Source of the DNA: JAUWQU01 sp964605095
GTDB lineage: Bacteria > Planctomycetota > Phycisphaerae > SM23-33
Direction of reading: 5' to 3'
DNA: 24,470 bases
NCBI GenBank assembly: GCA_964605095.1
Contig: CAZSBS010000036.1
Span: forward strand, 1-24,470
Within the stretch, counting starts at the first letter, position 1. Each line of letters begins with the position of its first letter. The notes under the pieces were generated by a model that made no database searches, was not told where the DNA came from, and saw nothing but the letters and a program-made list of their open reading frames with translations. This document shows, piece after piece, positions 1 to 8,771 of this stretch. Both the position numbers and the translations under genes were made by a program.

Positions 1-1
1 A

Positions 2-499
2 TTTGTCGCGGGCATTGCGGCCTGGCTGCTGTCGGCTGCCCCGGGCTGCCAGAACACCGGCAGGGTGAAGGTGCACAACTGGCCGCCGCGCCCCGTTGAC
101 CGCGTCGACGAGATCGTCCTCCGCCTGACGCCTCCGGCGCCGGTGAACTGGGACGACCGACCGGGGCCTGACGGCTTGCAGGTCCAGGTGAACTTCTTCC
201 AGGTCGACGAGCCGCTCAGCGTGACGGTCAAGGGCTCGCTTGACCTGGCGCTCTACGAGGGGCACGTCCGGCCTGAAGACCTCGCCGCCGCCAAGCCCAT
301 TCACACCTGGCCGTTCAGCGGGGTGCAATTGGCCGGGCTGGCCGGCAAGAGCGCCGTGGGCTGGGGCTACGCGATGCGCCTGCCCTGGGGGTCCAAGCCC
401 CCGGCCGGCACCACGGCGACGCTCGCCGCCCGGTATCGATCCGCCGATGGGAACGTCAAGGCCGCCCAGCCGCTCTATGTGCCCCTTGGCGCGCAGTAG
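2..499 (+). CDS. Probable lipoprotein, 5'-truncated by window edge
   Basis: The reading frame is open from the first bases of the window, so the true start lies upstream. The visible N-terminus is a hydrophobic stretch (FVAGIAAWLLSAA) followed by PGC, which resembles the end of a type II signal peptide with the lipidated Cys at about residue 16 of the visible part. A GTG at 65 could be read as a start, but that would discard the signal peptide. The remaining roughly 150 residues are soluble, Pro/Gly/Ala rich and probably beta-rich, with no catalytic motif that I recognise. It ends 89 bp before the GltS-type symporter on the same strand and may share its transcript. The lipoprotein call rests only on the hydrophobic segment and Cys. 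Function unknown. Confidence 0.6.
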   Translation, partial: FVAGIAAWLLSAAPGCQNTGRVKVHNWPPRPVDRVDEIVLRLTPPAPVNWDDRPGPDGLQVQVNFFQVDEPLSVTVKGSLDLALYEGHVRPEDLAAAKPIHTWPFSGVQLAGLAGKSAVGWGYAMRLPWGSKPPAGTTATLAARYRSADGNVKAAQPLYVPLGAQ

Positions 500-588
500 G
501 TCGCGGCGCGCCGGCAAGCCGTGCCCGATAACGCTCTTGCCCAACCGGCAACGCCTCGGGGCGGCGCCAAAAACGTAGAGGAATCCGG

Positions 589-2031
589 ATGGCTGCATTC
601 ATAGCCCTGTGCATACTCCTGCTCATCGGCCATTGGCTGCGGACTCGCCTTCGCGTGCTTCAATGGCTGTACCTGCCCGCGTGCGTCATCGCGGGGCTCG
701 TCGGCCTGGCGATGGCGGGTTCCCTGGAATCGCTGAACAACTACGTGCTTACCAGCCAGCCGCTGGAGCCGCAGCCGTGGCGCGAGTGGGTGCTCGACAT
801 TCACGCGGAAGTCGAGACGTGGACCAGCGCGTGGAGTGTACTGCCTGGGTTCCTGATCAACGTCGTCTTCGCGTGCCTGTTCATGGGCGTGACGCTGCCG
901 AAGTTCTCCTCGCTGCTACGCCGCGGCGGGATTCAGCTCGCTTACGGGCAGGTCGTGGCGTGGGGCCAGTACGTCGTCGGCGTGGGGCTCGTGCTGGCGG
1001 TGCTGGGCAGTGCTTACGGGGTGAGCGACGTCTTCGGCGGGATCTTGCCGGTCGGCTTCGAGGGCGGGCACGGCACGGCCGCGGGACTGGGCAAGACGTT
1101 CGAGAGGATCGGATGGCCCGAGGGCGAGGACTTCGCATTGGCCAGCGCGACCGGCGGCATCATAAGCGCGATCGTCGTGGGGATGGTGCTGGTAAACATC
1201 GCCACTCGCCGCGGCTGGACGGCCCGGCGCGTCAGTCCGGCCGACGTGCCGGAGGACGACTCGATCGGCATTATCCCGGTTGATCGCAGGCCCAGCGCGG
1301 GCAAGCTGACGGTCAAGTCCGACGCGATCGAGGCGTTTACACTGCACGTGGCGATGGTGGGCGTGGCGATGATGATCGGCTTCGGGCTTAAGTATGGCAT
1401 TGCCCAGTTCGACAGGCTCTACACGATTCCCGGCGAGTTTTCGGCTGGAAAGGGGCTGTTTTCCAGCATACCGGCGTTCCCGCTGTGCATGGTCGGCGGG
1501 CTTGTCGTGCAGATATGGGAGCAGAAGTTCGACCGCCACAAGCTCATCGATTTGGGCCTGGTGCGCCGGATCCAGAACTCGGCCCTGGACTTTCTTGTCG
1601 CGGCCGCCATCGCGACTATCAGCCTCGACGTGATCGCGACCGGCATGGCGCCGCTGCTGATCCTGATGGCGGCGGGCATCGCGTGGAACGTCTTCTGCGT
1701 GCTGGCTCTGGCCCGCAGGCTCCTGCCGGATGCGTGGTTCGAGCGGGCAATCGCCGAGATGGGCCAGTCCATGGGCGTCACCGCCACCGGCCTGCTTCTG
1801 CTTCGCGTGGTGGACCCGGACTACGAGACTCCCGCGGCCGACGCGTTCGCGACAAAGCAACTGATGCACGAGCCCATCATGGGTGGCGGGCTGTGGACGT
1901 CTATAGCGATTCCCCTGCTCGCCACCTGGGGCGGGTGGAAGGTGTTTCTCATCTGCGTCACGGCCGTGACGTTCTGGATGATTGTCCTGATAATCGCCCG
2001 CGTCCGCCGCGGCCGGGCGGCGGCTTCCTAG
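589..2031 (+). CDS. gltS: Sodium/glutamate symporter, GltS (ESS) family
   Basis: An inner-membrane secondary transporter that in characterised members brings in glutamate with sodium. The 480-residue protein is almost entirely hydrophobic helices. It carries the family signature GFEGGHGTAAGLG near residues 156-168 and a second Gly-rich segment, SATGGIISAIVVGM, near 186-199, matching the first re-entrant region of GltS proteins. A second half with another helix bundle follows a hydrophilic cytoplasmic linker (about residues 205-245). E. coli GltS has about 400 residues, so this one has a longer linker and loops. The ATG is preceded by GAGG at a suitable distance (gtagaggaatccgg). The stop lies 19 bp from the convergent stop of the GH4 gene. 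Glutamate as substrate is by family; other dicarboxylates or amino acids are possible. Confidence 0.85.
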   Translation: MAAFIALCILLLIGHWLRTRLRVLQWLYLPACVIAGLVGLAMAGSLESLNNYVLTSQPLEPQPWREWVLDIHAEVETWTSAWSVLPGFLINVVFACLFMGVTLPKFSSLLRRGGIQLAYGQVVAWGQYVVGVGLVLAVLGSAYGVSDVFGGILPVGFEGGHGTAAGLGKTFERIGWPEGEDFALASATGGIISAIVVGMVLVNIATRRGWTARRVSPADVPEDDSIGIIPVDRRPSAGKLTVKSDAIEAFTLHVAMVGVAMMIGFGLKYGIAQFDRLYTIPGEFSAGKGLFSSIPAFPLCMVGGLVVQIWEQKFDRHKLIDLGLVRRIQNSALDFLVAAAIATISLDVIATGMAPLLILMAAGIAWNVFCVLALARRLLPDAWFERAIAEMGQSMGVTATGLLLLRVVDPDYETPAADAFATKQLMHEPIMGGGLWTSIAIPLLATWGGWKVFLICVTAVTFWMIVLIIARVRRGRAAAS

Positions 2032-2050
2032 TTTAGCTGGGATGGCGGGG

Positions 2051-3385
2051 TCACACTCGCAGCGTTTTTCCCCAGTACGGTTCGAGGAGGTGTCGCTGTG
2101 CTTCGAGCAGTTCGTTGAAGCATTTTCGGATGGTTGCCGGCGAGGCCTGTGCGGCGGTCGCGGGGTCGATCATGCATGCCAGGCAGGCCTTTTCGAGGTC
2201 TCGCTCGAGGAAGGCGTCGCTGGCGAGGGTTTCCATGTCGGCCAGGGCTCGGCAGAGGGCGGCGATTTGCCGCGGCATTTTGCCGACCTTGTGAGGATGC
2301 ACGCCGGCGCGGTCGACGGTACAGCAGACCTCCACGCAGGCGTCGGCGGGGAGGTTCTCGATGAGCCCGCCGTTCATCACGTTGAGGTGCATGCAGTAGA
2401 TGCTGTCGGTCTGGATGCCGTGGATAATTCGCACGCCGTACTCGTTGGAGAGCTCGAGGTCCAGCGGTTTGCGGCCATCGAGCTGCTGGACGAGGTCCGA
2501 GTCTTTTGTCCATCGCTCGCCCGTGGCCGCGGCGTCCAGCGGTGGTTTGGTCGCGGGGGCGAATATCGACTCGCGGTCGGCGTCTCTCGGCAGGAAGTAT
2601 GGGACGTACTCGGCGACGTGGGTCGGCCCCTCGGCCGACCAGTATCCGAACTGCTTGAGCAGCTCGAATTTCGATCCGCAGCGGCGGTAGTTGGCTGGGT
2701 TCTCGCCGGCGCGGCGAAGGTCCGGGTAGACATCCCCGCGCCCGTCGCGGTACTCCACTCGCAGGAACCAGTCCAGGTGGTTGACGCCGGCGGCCTCGAA
2801 GCGAAGGTCCCTGTGCGTGCAGCCGACGTACTTGGCGATCTCGCGTATGCCGCCCTGGATGTTGTGGCACAGGCCGTAGGTGCGGATTTGCGGGCACGCG
2901 AGTATGAGCGACCGCGTCAGCATGCTCATGGGGTTGACGTAGTTGATCAACATGCTCCCCGGGCTTCGCCGCTGCATGTCCTGAGCGATGGCGAGAAGCT
3001 CGGGCGCCGCCCGCATCATCCGCAGGACCCCGCCGATGCCGACGGTGTCAGCCACGGTCTGCTGGATGCCATACTTCAGCGGGATGCAGATGTCGCCGCG
3101 GTACGGCTCGCCGCGATACGCCTGCCCGCCCTGGGCGAAGGAGGCGATGACGTAGTCGGCCCCATCCAGCGCGCCGTCCCGCCAGCCGGAGGCGGCGGTG
3201 ACTTTCATCGCCGCGCCGTAATGGTCCACAACCTTGCGACAGTAGGCGGCAATGGGTTCGAGGTGGTTGGGGTTGTTGTCCACCAGCACCACCTCGCCCT
3301 CTCGAAGCTCCTCGAAGGACATTGTGTCCACGAACGACGTGGCGCCGAACTGGCTCCCGGCCCCGATGAATACGGTCTTTGGCAT
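2051..3385 (-). CDS. Glycoside hydrolase family 4 (alpha-galactosidase/alpha-glucosidase/glucuronidase type)
   Basis: GH4 enzymes cleave glycosides by an NAD+- and Mn2+-dependent oxidation/elimination mechanism in the cytoplasm. The 444-residue length matches MelA-type members (about 450). Visible marks are an N-terminal Rossmann start (KTVFIGAGSQFG, residues 3-14), an acidic strand end (VLVDNN, 33-38) for NAD ribose, NPMSMLT near 151-157, the metal-binding Cys-His in GLCHNIQGG (C173, H174) and the second His in AGVNHLDWF (H203). The start is ATG at 3385. The gene lies just downstream of the palindromic repeat that separates it from pmbA, and it converges on gltS. Galactosidase versus galacturonidase/glucuronidase specificity cannot be decided from sequence by eye. 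Family assignment is firm, substrate is not. Confidence 0.88.
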   Translation of the reverse strand: MPKTVFIGAGSQFGATSFVDTMSFEELREGEVVLVDNNPNHLEPIAAYCRKVVDHYGAAMKVTAASGWRDGALDGADYVIASFAQGGQAYRGEPYRGDICIPLKYGIQQTVADTVGIGGVLRMMRAAPELLAIAQDMQRRSPGSMLINYVNPMSMLTRSLILACPQIRTYGLCHNIQGGIREIAKYVGCTHRDLRFEAAGVNHLDWFLRVEYRDGRGDVYPDLRRAGENPANYRRCGSKFELLKQFGYWSAEGPTHVAEYVPYFLPRDADRESIFAPATKPPLDAAATGERWTKDSDLVQQLDGRKPLDLELSNEYGVRIIHGIQTDSIYCMHLNVMNGGLIENLPADACVEVCCTVDRAGVHPHKVGKMPRQIAALCRALADMETLASDAFLERDLEKACLACMIDPATAAQASPATIRKCFNELLEAQRHLLEPYWGKTLRV

Positions 3386-3409
3386 GTGTGTGTTCCTTAT
3401 GAAAAGACA

Positions 3410-3559
3410 GGTTCACGCAGAGGTCGCAGAGAACGCAGAGGGGAAAAAGGCCAAGAAGAAACAGAAGCAGCAGAAAAGGCTTCTTCTTCTGTTCCTTCTT
3501 ACCTCAGCGTTCTCGGCGACCTCTGCGTGAACCGCTGTTTCTTCTTCTGTTCCTTCTTC
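3410..3559. repeat. Palindromic repeat element, copy 1 (hairpin with cttctt-rich flank)
   Basis: Two 32-bp arms, 3410-3441 and 3502-3533, are reverse complements with only two mismatches. They begin ggttcacgcagaggtcgc and end in a cgcagagg-like core. The loop region also pairs partly: aagaagaaacagaag on the left faces cttctgttccttctt on the right. After the right arm a cttctt-rich tail runs up to the pmbA stop codon. Read on the minus strand, the hairpin lies directly after pmbA and is followed by tgtcttttc, so it could terminate transcription between pmbA and the GH4 gene. The element fills the whole 174-bp gap apart from the GH4 start region. Confidence 0.85.
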
Positions 3560-4873
3560 TTACAGCGTGAAGGCGAAGTCGTTAATCAGCGCCCCGGGAA
3601 GCCTGGCTGAGCGAGTCGACCGCGAGCGGTAGGTCTCGGAGCTGGGCAGCAGGTCGCGCTGGCTGGTCAGGCCGACGAGGTTTTCCCCGAGCATGTTGTA
3701 GATTGTCTCGTCAAAACGCATGACGTTCAGTGGCGCCACCACCTGGCCGCCCTCGACCCAGAACGTCGCGAACCGGGTCATGCCGGTCAGCCTGCTGGCG
3801 GGCAGGTCGGAGAAGTTGAGGTACCACAGCCGATTGACGTACACGCCCGTGCCAAGCTCGGCAAGCACCGCTTCCGGTGCTATCTGCCCGGCGGAAACGT
3901 CCAGCGACTCGGGGTACTCGTTGCTGTTGGGCTGAACGCCGAACTCCTTCGCTGACCGCGGCGAGGCCAGGGCGTCCTTGAGCTTGCCGCCCTGGACCAT
4001 GGTGACCGACTCGGGACGGATGAATCCGCCGGACAGGAAGTTGGGCGCCATTCCCTCGGCCGAGTTTTCGCGGATGGTCACCGACGGCGCCAGCGTGCGC
4101 CCTTCTTCGACCATCTTCAGCAGGCAGGTGGTCTTGGTCCGCTGGGCCTTGAGGGAAAAGCCTCCCCAGCACATCGAGCCGGTGATTTCCTTCAGGGCTG
4201 CCGGGGCGAGGTACACGCGGTACTTGCCGGGCGAAATCGTCTTTGGCTGGCGGGCCAGGACGGCGAGTTGCTCGCGGGCGTCGGCCACCTTGCGGTCGAA
4301 GGCCGCCTGGTCCCAGGCGAAACCGGCGTGGCTGGTCTTCACGGCCTTGTCCGTGGCGTGATAAAAGCTCCAGTCGAAGTGGAAACTGTGAGTCGAGAAC
4401 CAATTCCGCTGGCCGAGTGAGTTTGCGAAGCCGGCGGCGATCCCGCCGGCGGCGAGGATGCCCACGAGGTCGAGGCCTTTGCCGGCCGCCAGAACGGCGT
4501 CGACAATCTCGCCGCTGTCGGGCAGTTGGTTGGGGCGGACCTGCTCGGTGCTTGTGGGCGTTGTCGAGTAGAGCAGGTAGGGGTCTTCCGGCACGCTGGG
4601 CAGTTGCGACCGCAGGTCGGCAAGCAGGGCGGTTCCGCGCTGGCGGTCGATTTCCGCCTGCCCGCTCAGCGTGCACGAGCCGGCCACGTGGCGCTGCCCG
4701 TCGATGAGGTCCAGGCTCAGCCAGCCCTGGCTGACGCTGCCGGCCTGGCGGATGAGGGACTTGGTGAACCGAACGAAATCGCTCTGCTCGCCGGAAAAGT
4801 ACGCCAGCAGGACTTCCTGCCCGGCAAGCTGCCCGGTGAGATGGTCAACGAGGTCGAAGAATGGCTGTTGCAT
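3560..4873 (-). CDS. pmbA: PmbA/TldE-like partner of TldD peptidase
   Basis: Member of the TldD/PmbA family. In characterised systems TldE (PmbA) is the non-catalytic half of a TldD/TldE heterodimer that degrades unfolded or modified peptides in the cytoplasm. The ATG at 4873 gives 437 residues (family usual about 450) and has AGGGA upstream. A TTG 36 bp further upstream would overlap tldD by 14 bp and is less likely. The early segment FVRFTKSLIRQAGSVSQG (about residues 33-50) matches the family N-terminal pattern, and the C-terminal third has the Gly-rich strands typical of the barrel. There is no HExxxH, as expected for the E subunit. It follows tldD with a 22-bp gap, so the two are almost certainly cotranscribed. 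Clearly paralogous to its neighbour. Confidence 0.85.
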   Translation of the reverse strand: MQQPFFDLVDHLTGQLAGQEVLLAYFSGEQSDFVRFTKSLIRQAGSVSQGWLSLDLIDGQRHVAGSCTLSGQAEIDRQRGTALLADLRSQLPSVPEDPYLLYSTTPTSTEQVRPNQLPDSGEIVDAVLAAGKGLDLVGILAAGGIAAGFANSLGQRNWFSTHSFHFDWSFYHATDKAVKTSHAGFAWDQAAFDRKVADAREQLAVLARQPKTISPGKYRVYLAPAALKEITGSMCWGGFSLKAQRTKTTCLLKMVEEGRTLAPSVTIRENSAEGMAPNFLSGGFIRPESVTMVQGGKLKDALASPRSAKEFGVQPNSNEYPESLDVSAGQIAPEAVLAELGTGVYVNRLWYLNFSDLPASRLTGMTRFATFWVEGGQVVAPLNVMRFDETIYNMLGENLVGLTSQRDLLPSSETYRSRSTRSARLPGALINDFAFTL

Positions 4874-4895
4874 CTTGGTTTCCCTTGCTCGCGGC

Positions 4896-6329
4896 TTACA
4901 CGCCGCCAAAGACGTCCACGTTCTCGAACAGGCACGCCGGGCTGGAATGGCCGACGATCTGGCTCTGGTTCGGCTCGCCCTTGCCGCAGTTGGGCGTGCC
5001 CATCACTTCCACCGTGTCCGGCGTGCCGACCGCCTTGAGGCTCCGCCAGAACGTGGCCGAGATGCCGCGGTAGTTGGGGTTCCTCACGAGCGTCGTAAGC
5101 TTGCCGTCCTCGATGAGCCTTCCCCACTCGCAGCCGAACTGGAACTTATTGCGGCTGTCGTCGATGGACCAGCAGTTGACGGTCTGCATGTAGACGCCCC
5201 GGGCGACGGAGGCGAGCATTTCGTCGAAGCCTGTCGTGCCGGGTTCGAGGTTGAGGTTGGCCATGCGGTCGATCGGCGGGCGGTTCCAGGTGTCGCCGCG
5301 CGCGTCGGAGACTCCCGGCAAGCCGGTGCGGGCCTGCGATACCGTCGCGCCGAGTGCCCGCTGGAGGATGCCGCCCTTGATGAGGTACTGTTTCTGGGCC
5401 TTGGCGCCCTCGTCGTCGTAGCCGTAGCTGGCAAGCTGCTGGGGCAGGGTCGGGTCGAACGTTATGTTCAGCAGGTCCGAGCCGTATCGGAAGCTGCCGA
5501 GCATGTCCAGCGTGACGAAGCTCGTGCCGGCGTAGTTTCGCTCATCGCCGAGAATGCGGTCGAGCTCGAGCGGATGGCCTATGGACTCGTGGATCTGGAG
5601 GATCATCTGGTCGGGCGACAGAAGCACGTCCATCGTGCCGGCGGGGCAGTTTGGCGCAGCCAGCAGGTCGATGGCTTCCTGGGCGATCCGCGGCGCGGCC
5701 TGGCGCATGTGGTAGCGGTCGATCACCTCCAGGCCGCCCTGCTGGGCGTAGTTGAAGCCGCCCAGGTTTCGGGATTGTGACTGCCCGCCGCTGCTGGCGG
5801 TGGCACGCATCTTCGGGCCGACCATGTGGATTTGCTGGTAGACTCGCCCGCCGGCGGCGGTCAGGTAGAGCGACTCGACGTCGTGGTGCCACAATCCCGT
5901 CGACCAGTCCACGATCTTGTCGTTGGCCTTGAGCTGCTTGGACAGCGACAGCAGAAGTTCGAACTTGTCAGCCAGGCTCATGGATTCCCACGGCTGGTCG
6001 TTGGGGCCCCGATACTCGCCGGTATTGTTGGGCATGTTGACTTTGCGGAAGTCAATCACGCACGCCCCGGCCGAACGCTTCGCCCAGGCCTTGGCGCGGT
6101 CGGCGGCCTGCTTGAGGCCCGAGGCGGTCAGGTCGCTGGTGGCGGCGTAGCCGAGGCCTCCGCCGTGGTGAACGGTGATCATTGCCCCGGCGTTCTCGCT
6201 TCGGTGGACGGGGTTCGGCACCAGTTGGCGTACCGAGACGTCCTCGCTGCACCATCGCGAGAATCGCATCGAGCAGAAGTCCGCCGCGGGGGCGACCTGC
6301 CGGAATCGCGCTTCCAAGTCTTTCAGCAC
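4896..6329 (-). CDS. tldD: TldD-like zinc metallopeptidase
   Basis: The catalytic subunit of a TldD/TldE peptidase, which binds zinc through HExxxH plus a downstream Cys and cleaves peptides inside the heterodimer tunnel. With the GTG at 6329 as start the protein has 477 residues. That GTG has an excellent Shine-Dalgarno (aaggag, 7 nt upstream), whereas the TTG ten codons earlier has none. The motif QIHESIGHPLELDR (HESIGH at about 247-252) is intact, and TPNCGKGEPNQ near the C-terminus offers the metal-binding Cys. It lies 55 bp after the last membrane gene of the upstream block and 22 bp before pmbA. It may belong to the same transcript as the membrane block, although a separate promoter cannot be excluded. 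Confidence 0.9.
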   Translation of the reverse strand: MLKDLEARFRQVAPAADFCSMRFSRWCSEDVSVRQLVPNPVHRSENAGAMITVHHGGGLGYAATSDLTASGLKQAADRAKAWAKRSAGACVIDFRKVNMPNNTGEYRGPNDQPWESMSLADKFELLLSLSKQLKANDKIVDWSTGLWHHDVESLYLTAAGGRVYQQIHMVGPKMRATASSGGQSQSRNLGGFNYAQQGGLEVIDRYHMRQAAPRIAQEAIDLLAAPNCPAGTMDVLLSPDQMILQIHESIGHPLELDRILGDERNYAGTSFVTLDMLGSFRYGSDLLNITFDPTLPQQLASYGYDDEGAKAQKQYLIKGGILQRALGATVSQARTGLPGVSDARGDTWNRPPIDRMANLNLEPGTTGFDEMLASVARGVYMQTVNCWSIDDSRNKFQFGCEWGRLIEDGKLTTLVRNPNYRGISATFWRSLKAVGTPDTVEVMGTPNCGKGEPNQSQIVGHSSPACLFENVDVFGGV

Positions 6330-6384
6330 GGATGAGCTCCTTGATTTACTATGGGTCAAGCCGTCGCCGTTTGATGAGGCGCGT

Positions 6385-7230
6385 CTATTGTTGCGGGATC
6401 TGGAGCCAGTCGTGCAGCAGGAACTGCACGCGCCCGATCAGCAGCGAAAGCCTTCCCATGACAGTATAACCGAATGACGCTCCGAATGAGACCATGAGGA
6501 ACCAGATGCCGACTTTCGAGATCACCGCGCCGACTTTCTTGTGCTCGACGGAGAAGAAGAAGTAGAAGAGCACGGTGAAGGTGCCGATCATGGCCAGGAC
6601 CGCGCCGAACATCGGCGCCGCCACGTACAGGGCCCACTCCCAGGAATTGGCCGCAGCCAGGCCTCGCGGGCCGACGGCCTCCTGGATGGGTTTTACGGCC
6701 GCGGTAAGCTGTTCGAGGATGTAGCTGTTCGTAAAAAGCGGGATGGCCACGCCGGCGCCCCATCCGATCATCAGCGCGTAGGAGTACCGGCTGACCCAGC
6801 CGTGCTTGCGGGAGATCCGCGCCAGCAGCAATATGCCGAGTATCACGGGCACGAACAGGTGCGCCAGGGAGTTCCAGAATGCCTCCGCCGTGGGGGGCTC
6901 GAACAGGGGCTGGTAGACCAGGGGCCTGAGGAACTGGCGCCAGCTTATGACCACGTTGTAGCCGAGCGTCACGCCGACGTAGAGGTTCTCGACGATCTTG
7001 AACAGCGGGTTATCGCGGTAGAGGAAGCTGTACATGATGATCGTGAGCCCTGCCGCCACGATGATGCCAATTGCCTTGGCGGGGTTTGCGCCCTCGGCGA
7101 ATGGGTTCTGCCTCATGAAGCTGACGACGAAGAACACCACGATCAGCAGCACGAGCACGCCCATTTCGATGGCCTGGCGGGCGGCCTTGTCGGCGATCCG
7201 GATGTCATCGGGCTGGAGGTCGTCGGTCAT
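6385..7230 (-). CDS. Polytopic membrane protein, about 7 TM, unknown function
   Basis: I do not recognise a characterised family. The 281-residue protein has a short charged N-terminus (MTDDLQPDDIRIADKAARQ). It then has roughly seven hydrophobic helices near residues 22-38, 51-69, 81-97, 123-138, 148-167, 198-226 and 236-262. A loop around 97-112 (SWRQFLRPLVYQPLFE) is rich in aromatic and basic residues. The ATG overlaps the preceding stop as ATGA, and GGGAG precedes it, so it is translationally coupled to the upstream gene. It is the last gene of the seven-gene block. No transporter signature or metal-binding cluster is evident. A channel or scaffold role within a membrane complex is conceivable but is inference from context only. 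Confidence 0.75.
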   Translation of the reverse strand: MTDDLQPDDIRIADKAARQAIEMGVLVLLIVVFFVVSFMRQNPFAEGANPAKAIGIIVAAGLTIIMYSFLYRDNPLFKIVENLYVGVTLGYNVVISWRQFLRPLVYQPLFEPPTAEAFWNSLAHLFVPVILGILLLARISRKHGWVSRYSYALMIGWGAGVAIPLFTNSYILEQLTAAVKPIQEAVGPRGLAAANSWEWALYVAAPMFGAVLAMIGTFTVLFYFFFSVEHKKVGAVISKVGIWFLMVSFGASFGYTVMGRLSLLIGRVQFLLHDWLQIPQQ

Positions 7231-8093
7231 CGGGAGGCTCCCTTCCCGCCGGCGAAGAACCTGCCGAAGAACAGGCGGATGTTGGCGCCGAGGATGAGCA
7301 GGATAATAAGCACGTGCGTTGCCGACTGGGCGAGCATGCCCCTCTCGCCCCGGCCGGAGATCTTGAGAAGCTTCTCGTAGTCGGCGGCGCCGCGCAGCCC
7401 CCCGAGGAAGCCCATGAGCTGGTTGGACTGGTAGAACGGGTAGAGGTCTGGGGTCATGACGGCGGTGGTTCCCGCGGCCATGGGGATGCCGGCCTTATCC
7501 GCTCCGTAGGCGATCCACACCTCAACGCTTCCAACGGCGGCGATGTCCACCAGCAGGTCGATTTCCTTGAGGGAGTTCACGCCTTCCAGGGCCTTCATGC
7601 CCTGAGTGGGCTGGCCGTAGTAGTCCTTGTCGAAGGAGCCTTTTAGGTTGTTGACCATCTTGAGAATGAGTTGGCTGAAGCCTGGCCGGAAGCCCAGAAA
7701 GACGTAGTCCTTGCCGGAGACCATTTTCTTCTGGAACATCGTGTTGGCGTCGTTGGCGGCCTCGTCGCACCCGAGCCTGGCGATGCCGACGGACGCCGGC
7801 CAGGGGGTCATGACGACGGGAATCACGCCCTTCTTGAAGCAGTGTCGCATGATCGCCAGGGTCATGGGGTACAGTTCGGCCTCGCTGGCCGGGTCGTAGT
7901 CGATCGAGATCAGCACGTGTCCGCCGGGCTTGATGCTCTCGATCTTTTTGTAGATATTCTCCACCTCGATCGCGGGTTTGAATTCCTGTTTGGGATTGAA
8001 GAAATAGGGGAGGATGACGGCCAGCGCGATCAGGACGTATATGATGCGCCTGGCAAGCTCGTAATGTTTCGGGAGGTTTCTTATCTGGCTCAT
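7227..8093 (-). CDS. TM-soluble-TM membrane protein, unknown function
   Basis: The 288-residue protein has one hydrophobic helix near residues 16-32, a soluble domain of about 225 residues, and a second helix near 264-282 followed by a basic tail. The soluble part alternates strands and helices (HVLISID, PVVMTPW, DYVFLGF, VEVWIAYG), suggesting a Rossmann-like alpha/beta fold. It contains an AGTTAVMTPDLYPFYQ stretch and a later LMGFLGG. These resemble AGTDAYTQLPFF and LMGEELY in the soluble domain of the 523-residue protein two genes upstream, so the two may be distant paralogues. Charge distribution does not settle which side of the membrane the domain faces. Its ATG shares one base with the preceding stop (TGATG). 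No known enzyme motif was found. Confidence 0.75.
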   Translation of the reverse strand: MSQIRNLPKHYELARRIIYVLIALAVILPYFFNPKQEFKPAIEVENIYKKIESIKPGGHVLISIDYDPASEAELYPMTLAIMRHCFKKGVIPVVMTPWPASVGIARLGCDEAANDANTMFQKKMVSGKDYVFLGFRPGFSQLILKMVNNLKGSFDKDYYGQPTQGMKALEGVNSLKEIDLLVDIAAVGSVEVWIAYGADKAGIPMAAGTTAVMTPDLYPFYQSNQLMGFLGGLRGAADYEKLLKISGRGERGMLAQSATHVLIILLILGANIRLFFGRFFAGGKGASR

Positions 8094-8767
8094 CAGTCGC
8101 CGCCTCCCAGGTAGGACCGCTCAATTCCAAGGAGTATCCTCAGCGACTGGGAAATCACTCCGAGGGCGATTCCCAGCAGGATGCCCCGTTTGGCGGCCAG
8201 GTTGGGATAATCCATGATGGCCTTGGCCATGTTGGGGATGATCTGCCTGTCGCCCAAAAGCCATTCGCTGACGGTCTCGCTGAGCGGGACTCGTCCGAAC
8301 ATGACGATGATCGCCGCGACGAGCAGCAGCCCGGCCGCCAGGTTCCTGGCGCGGAAGGTTCGGAAGGCGGCGCTGGCCATGTAGAACGCCAGCAGAGAGA
8401 AGACCGTTGCCGCGCAGGGTATGTAGATATAGTCATACCCCCAGTCGTAGAGGCTCACCCTTTCCGTCCCGGACGTGACCGTGCCGATGCTGTCGGAGAA
8501 GAAGCCCACCGCCATCATGCCGATCGCGCCGATGAAGACGAACGCGCTGTAGCCCCAGCCTGACATCTTGCGGCGCATGCGGGACCAGTGCATATGCAGC
8601 AGGCTGTAGAGCCCAAGCAGCGCCGCGAACCCGCCCAGGATGAGGCTCCAGGTGGTCATCTCGTCGACCAGCGAGGCCGACCACGGGTGTGGGACATAGT
8701 CCTGCATGAAGCCCAGCAGGCCTATGCCCAAGACGATCAGAAGCGGGATGGTTCGTTTGAAGATCAT
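8093..8767 (-). CDS. Polytopic membrane protein, about 6 TM, unknown function
   Basis: Starting at ATG 8767 (MIFKRTIPLL) the protein has 224 residues. An upstream in-frame extension to 8836 would overlap the preceding gene and starts with a non-membrane segment, so I reject it. Hydrophobic helices lie near residues 6-22, 39-58, 72-90, 113-133, 141-159 and 194-212. Arg/Lys-rich loops such as WSRMRRKMSG (61-70) and AFRTFRARN (134-142) mark probable cytoplasmic sides. The start is only 4 bp beyond the stop of the 523-residue gene, and its stop overlaps the next start. I recognise no family. Position between two anchored soluble-domain proteins suggests it is a membrane subunit of the same assembly. 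Confidence 0.75.
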   Translation of the reverse strand: MIFKRTIPLLIVLGIGLLGFMQDYVPHPWSASLVDEMTTWSLILGGFAALLGLYSLLHMHWSRMRRKMSGWGYSAFVFIGAIGMMAVGFFSDSIGTVTSGTERVSLYDWGYDYIYIPCAATVFSLLAFYMASAAFRTFRARNLAAGLLLVAAIIVMFGRVPLSETVSEWLLGDRQIIPNMAKAIMDYPNLAAKRGILLGIALGVISQSLRILLGIERSYLGGGD

Positions 8768-8771
8768 TGTT

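Noticed and set aside
3411..3530. Lys/Gln/Leu-rich short peptide (AEVAENAEGKK...TSAFSATSA) encoded in the repeat
   Set aside because: Such strings arise from translating the palindromic repeat; both arms give the usual EVAENAE and SAFSATSA mirror patterns, so it is not a gene.
2042..3610. Plus-strand open frame opposite the GH4 gene, running into the repeat
   Set aside because: It is antisense to a clear GH4 enzyme, and its tail is translated repeat rather than protein.
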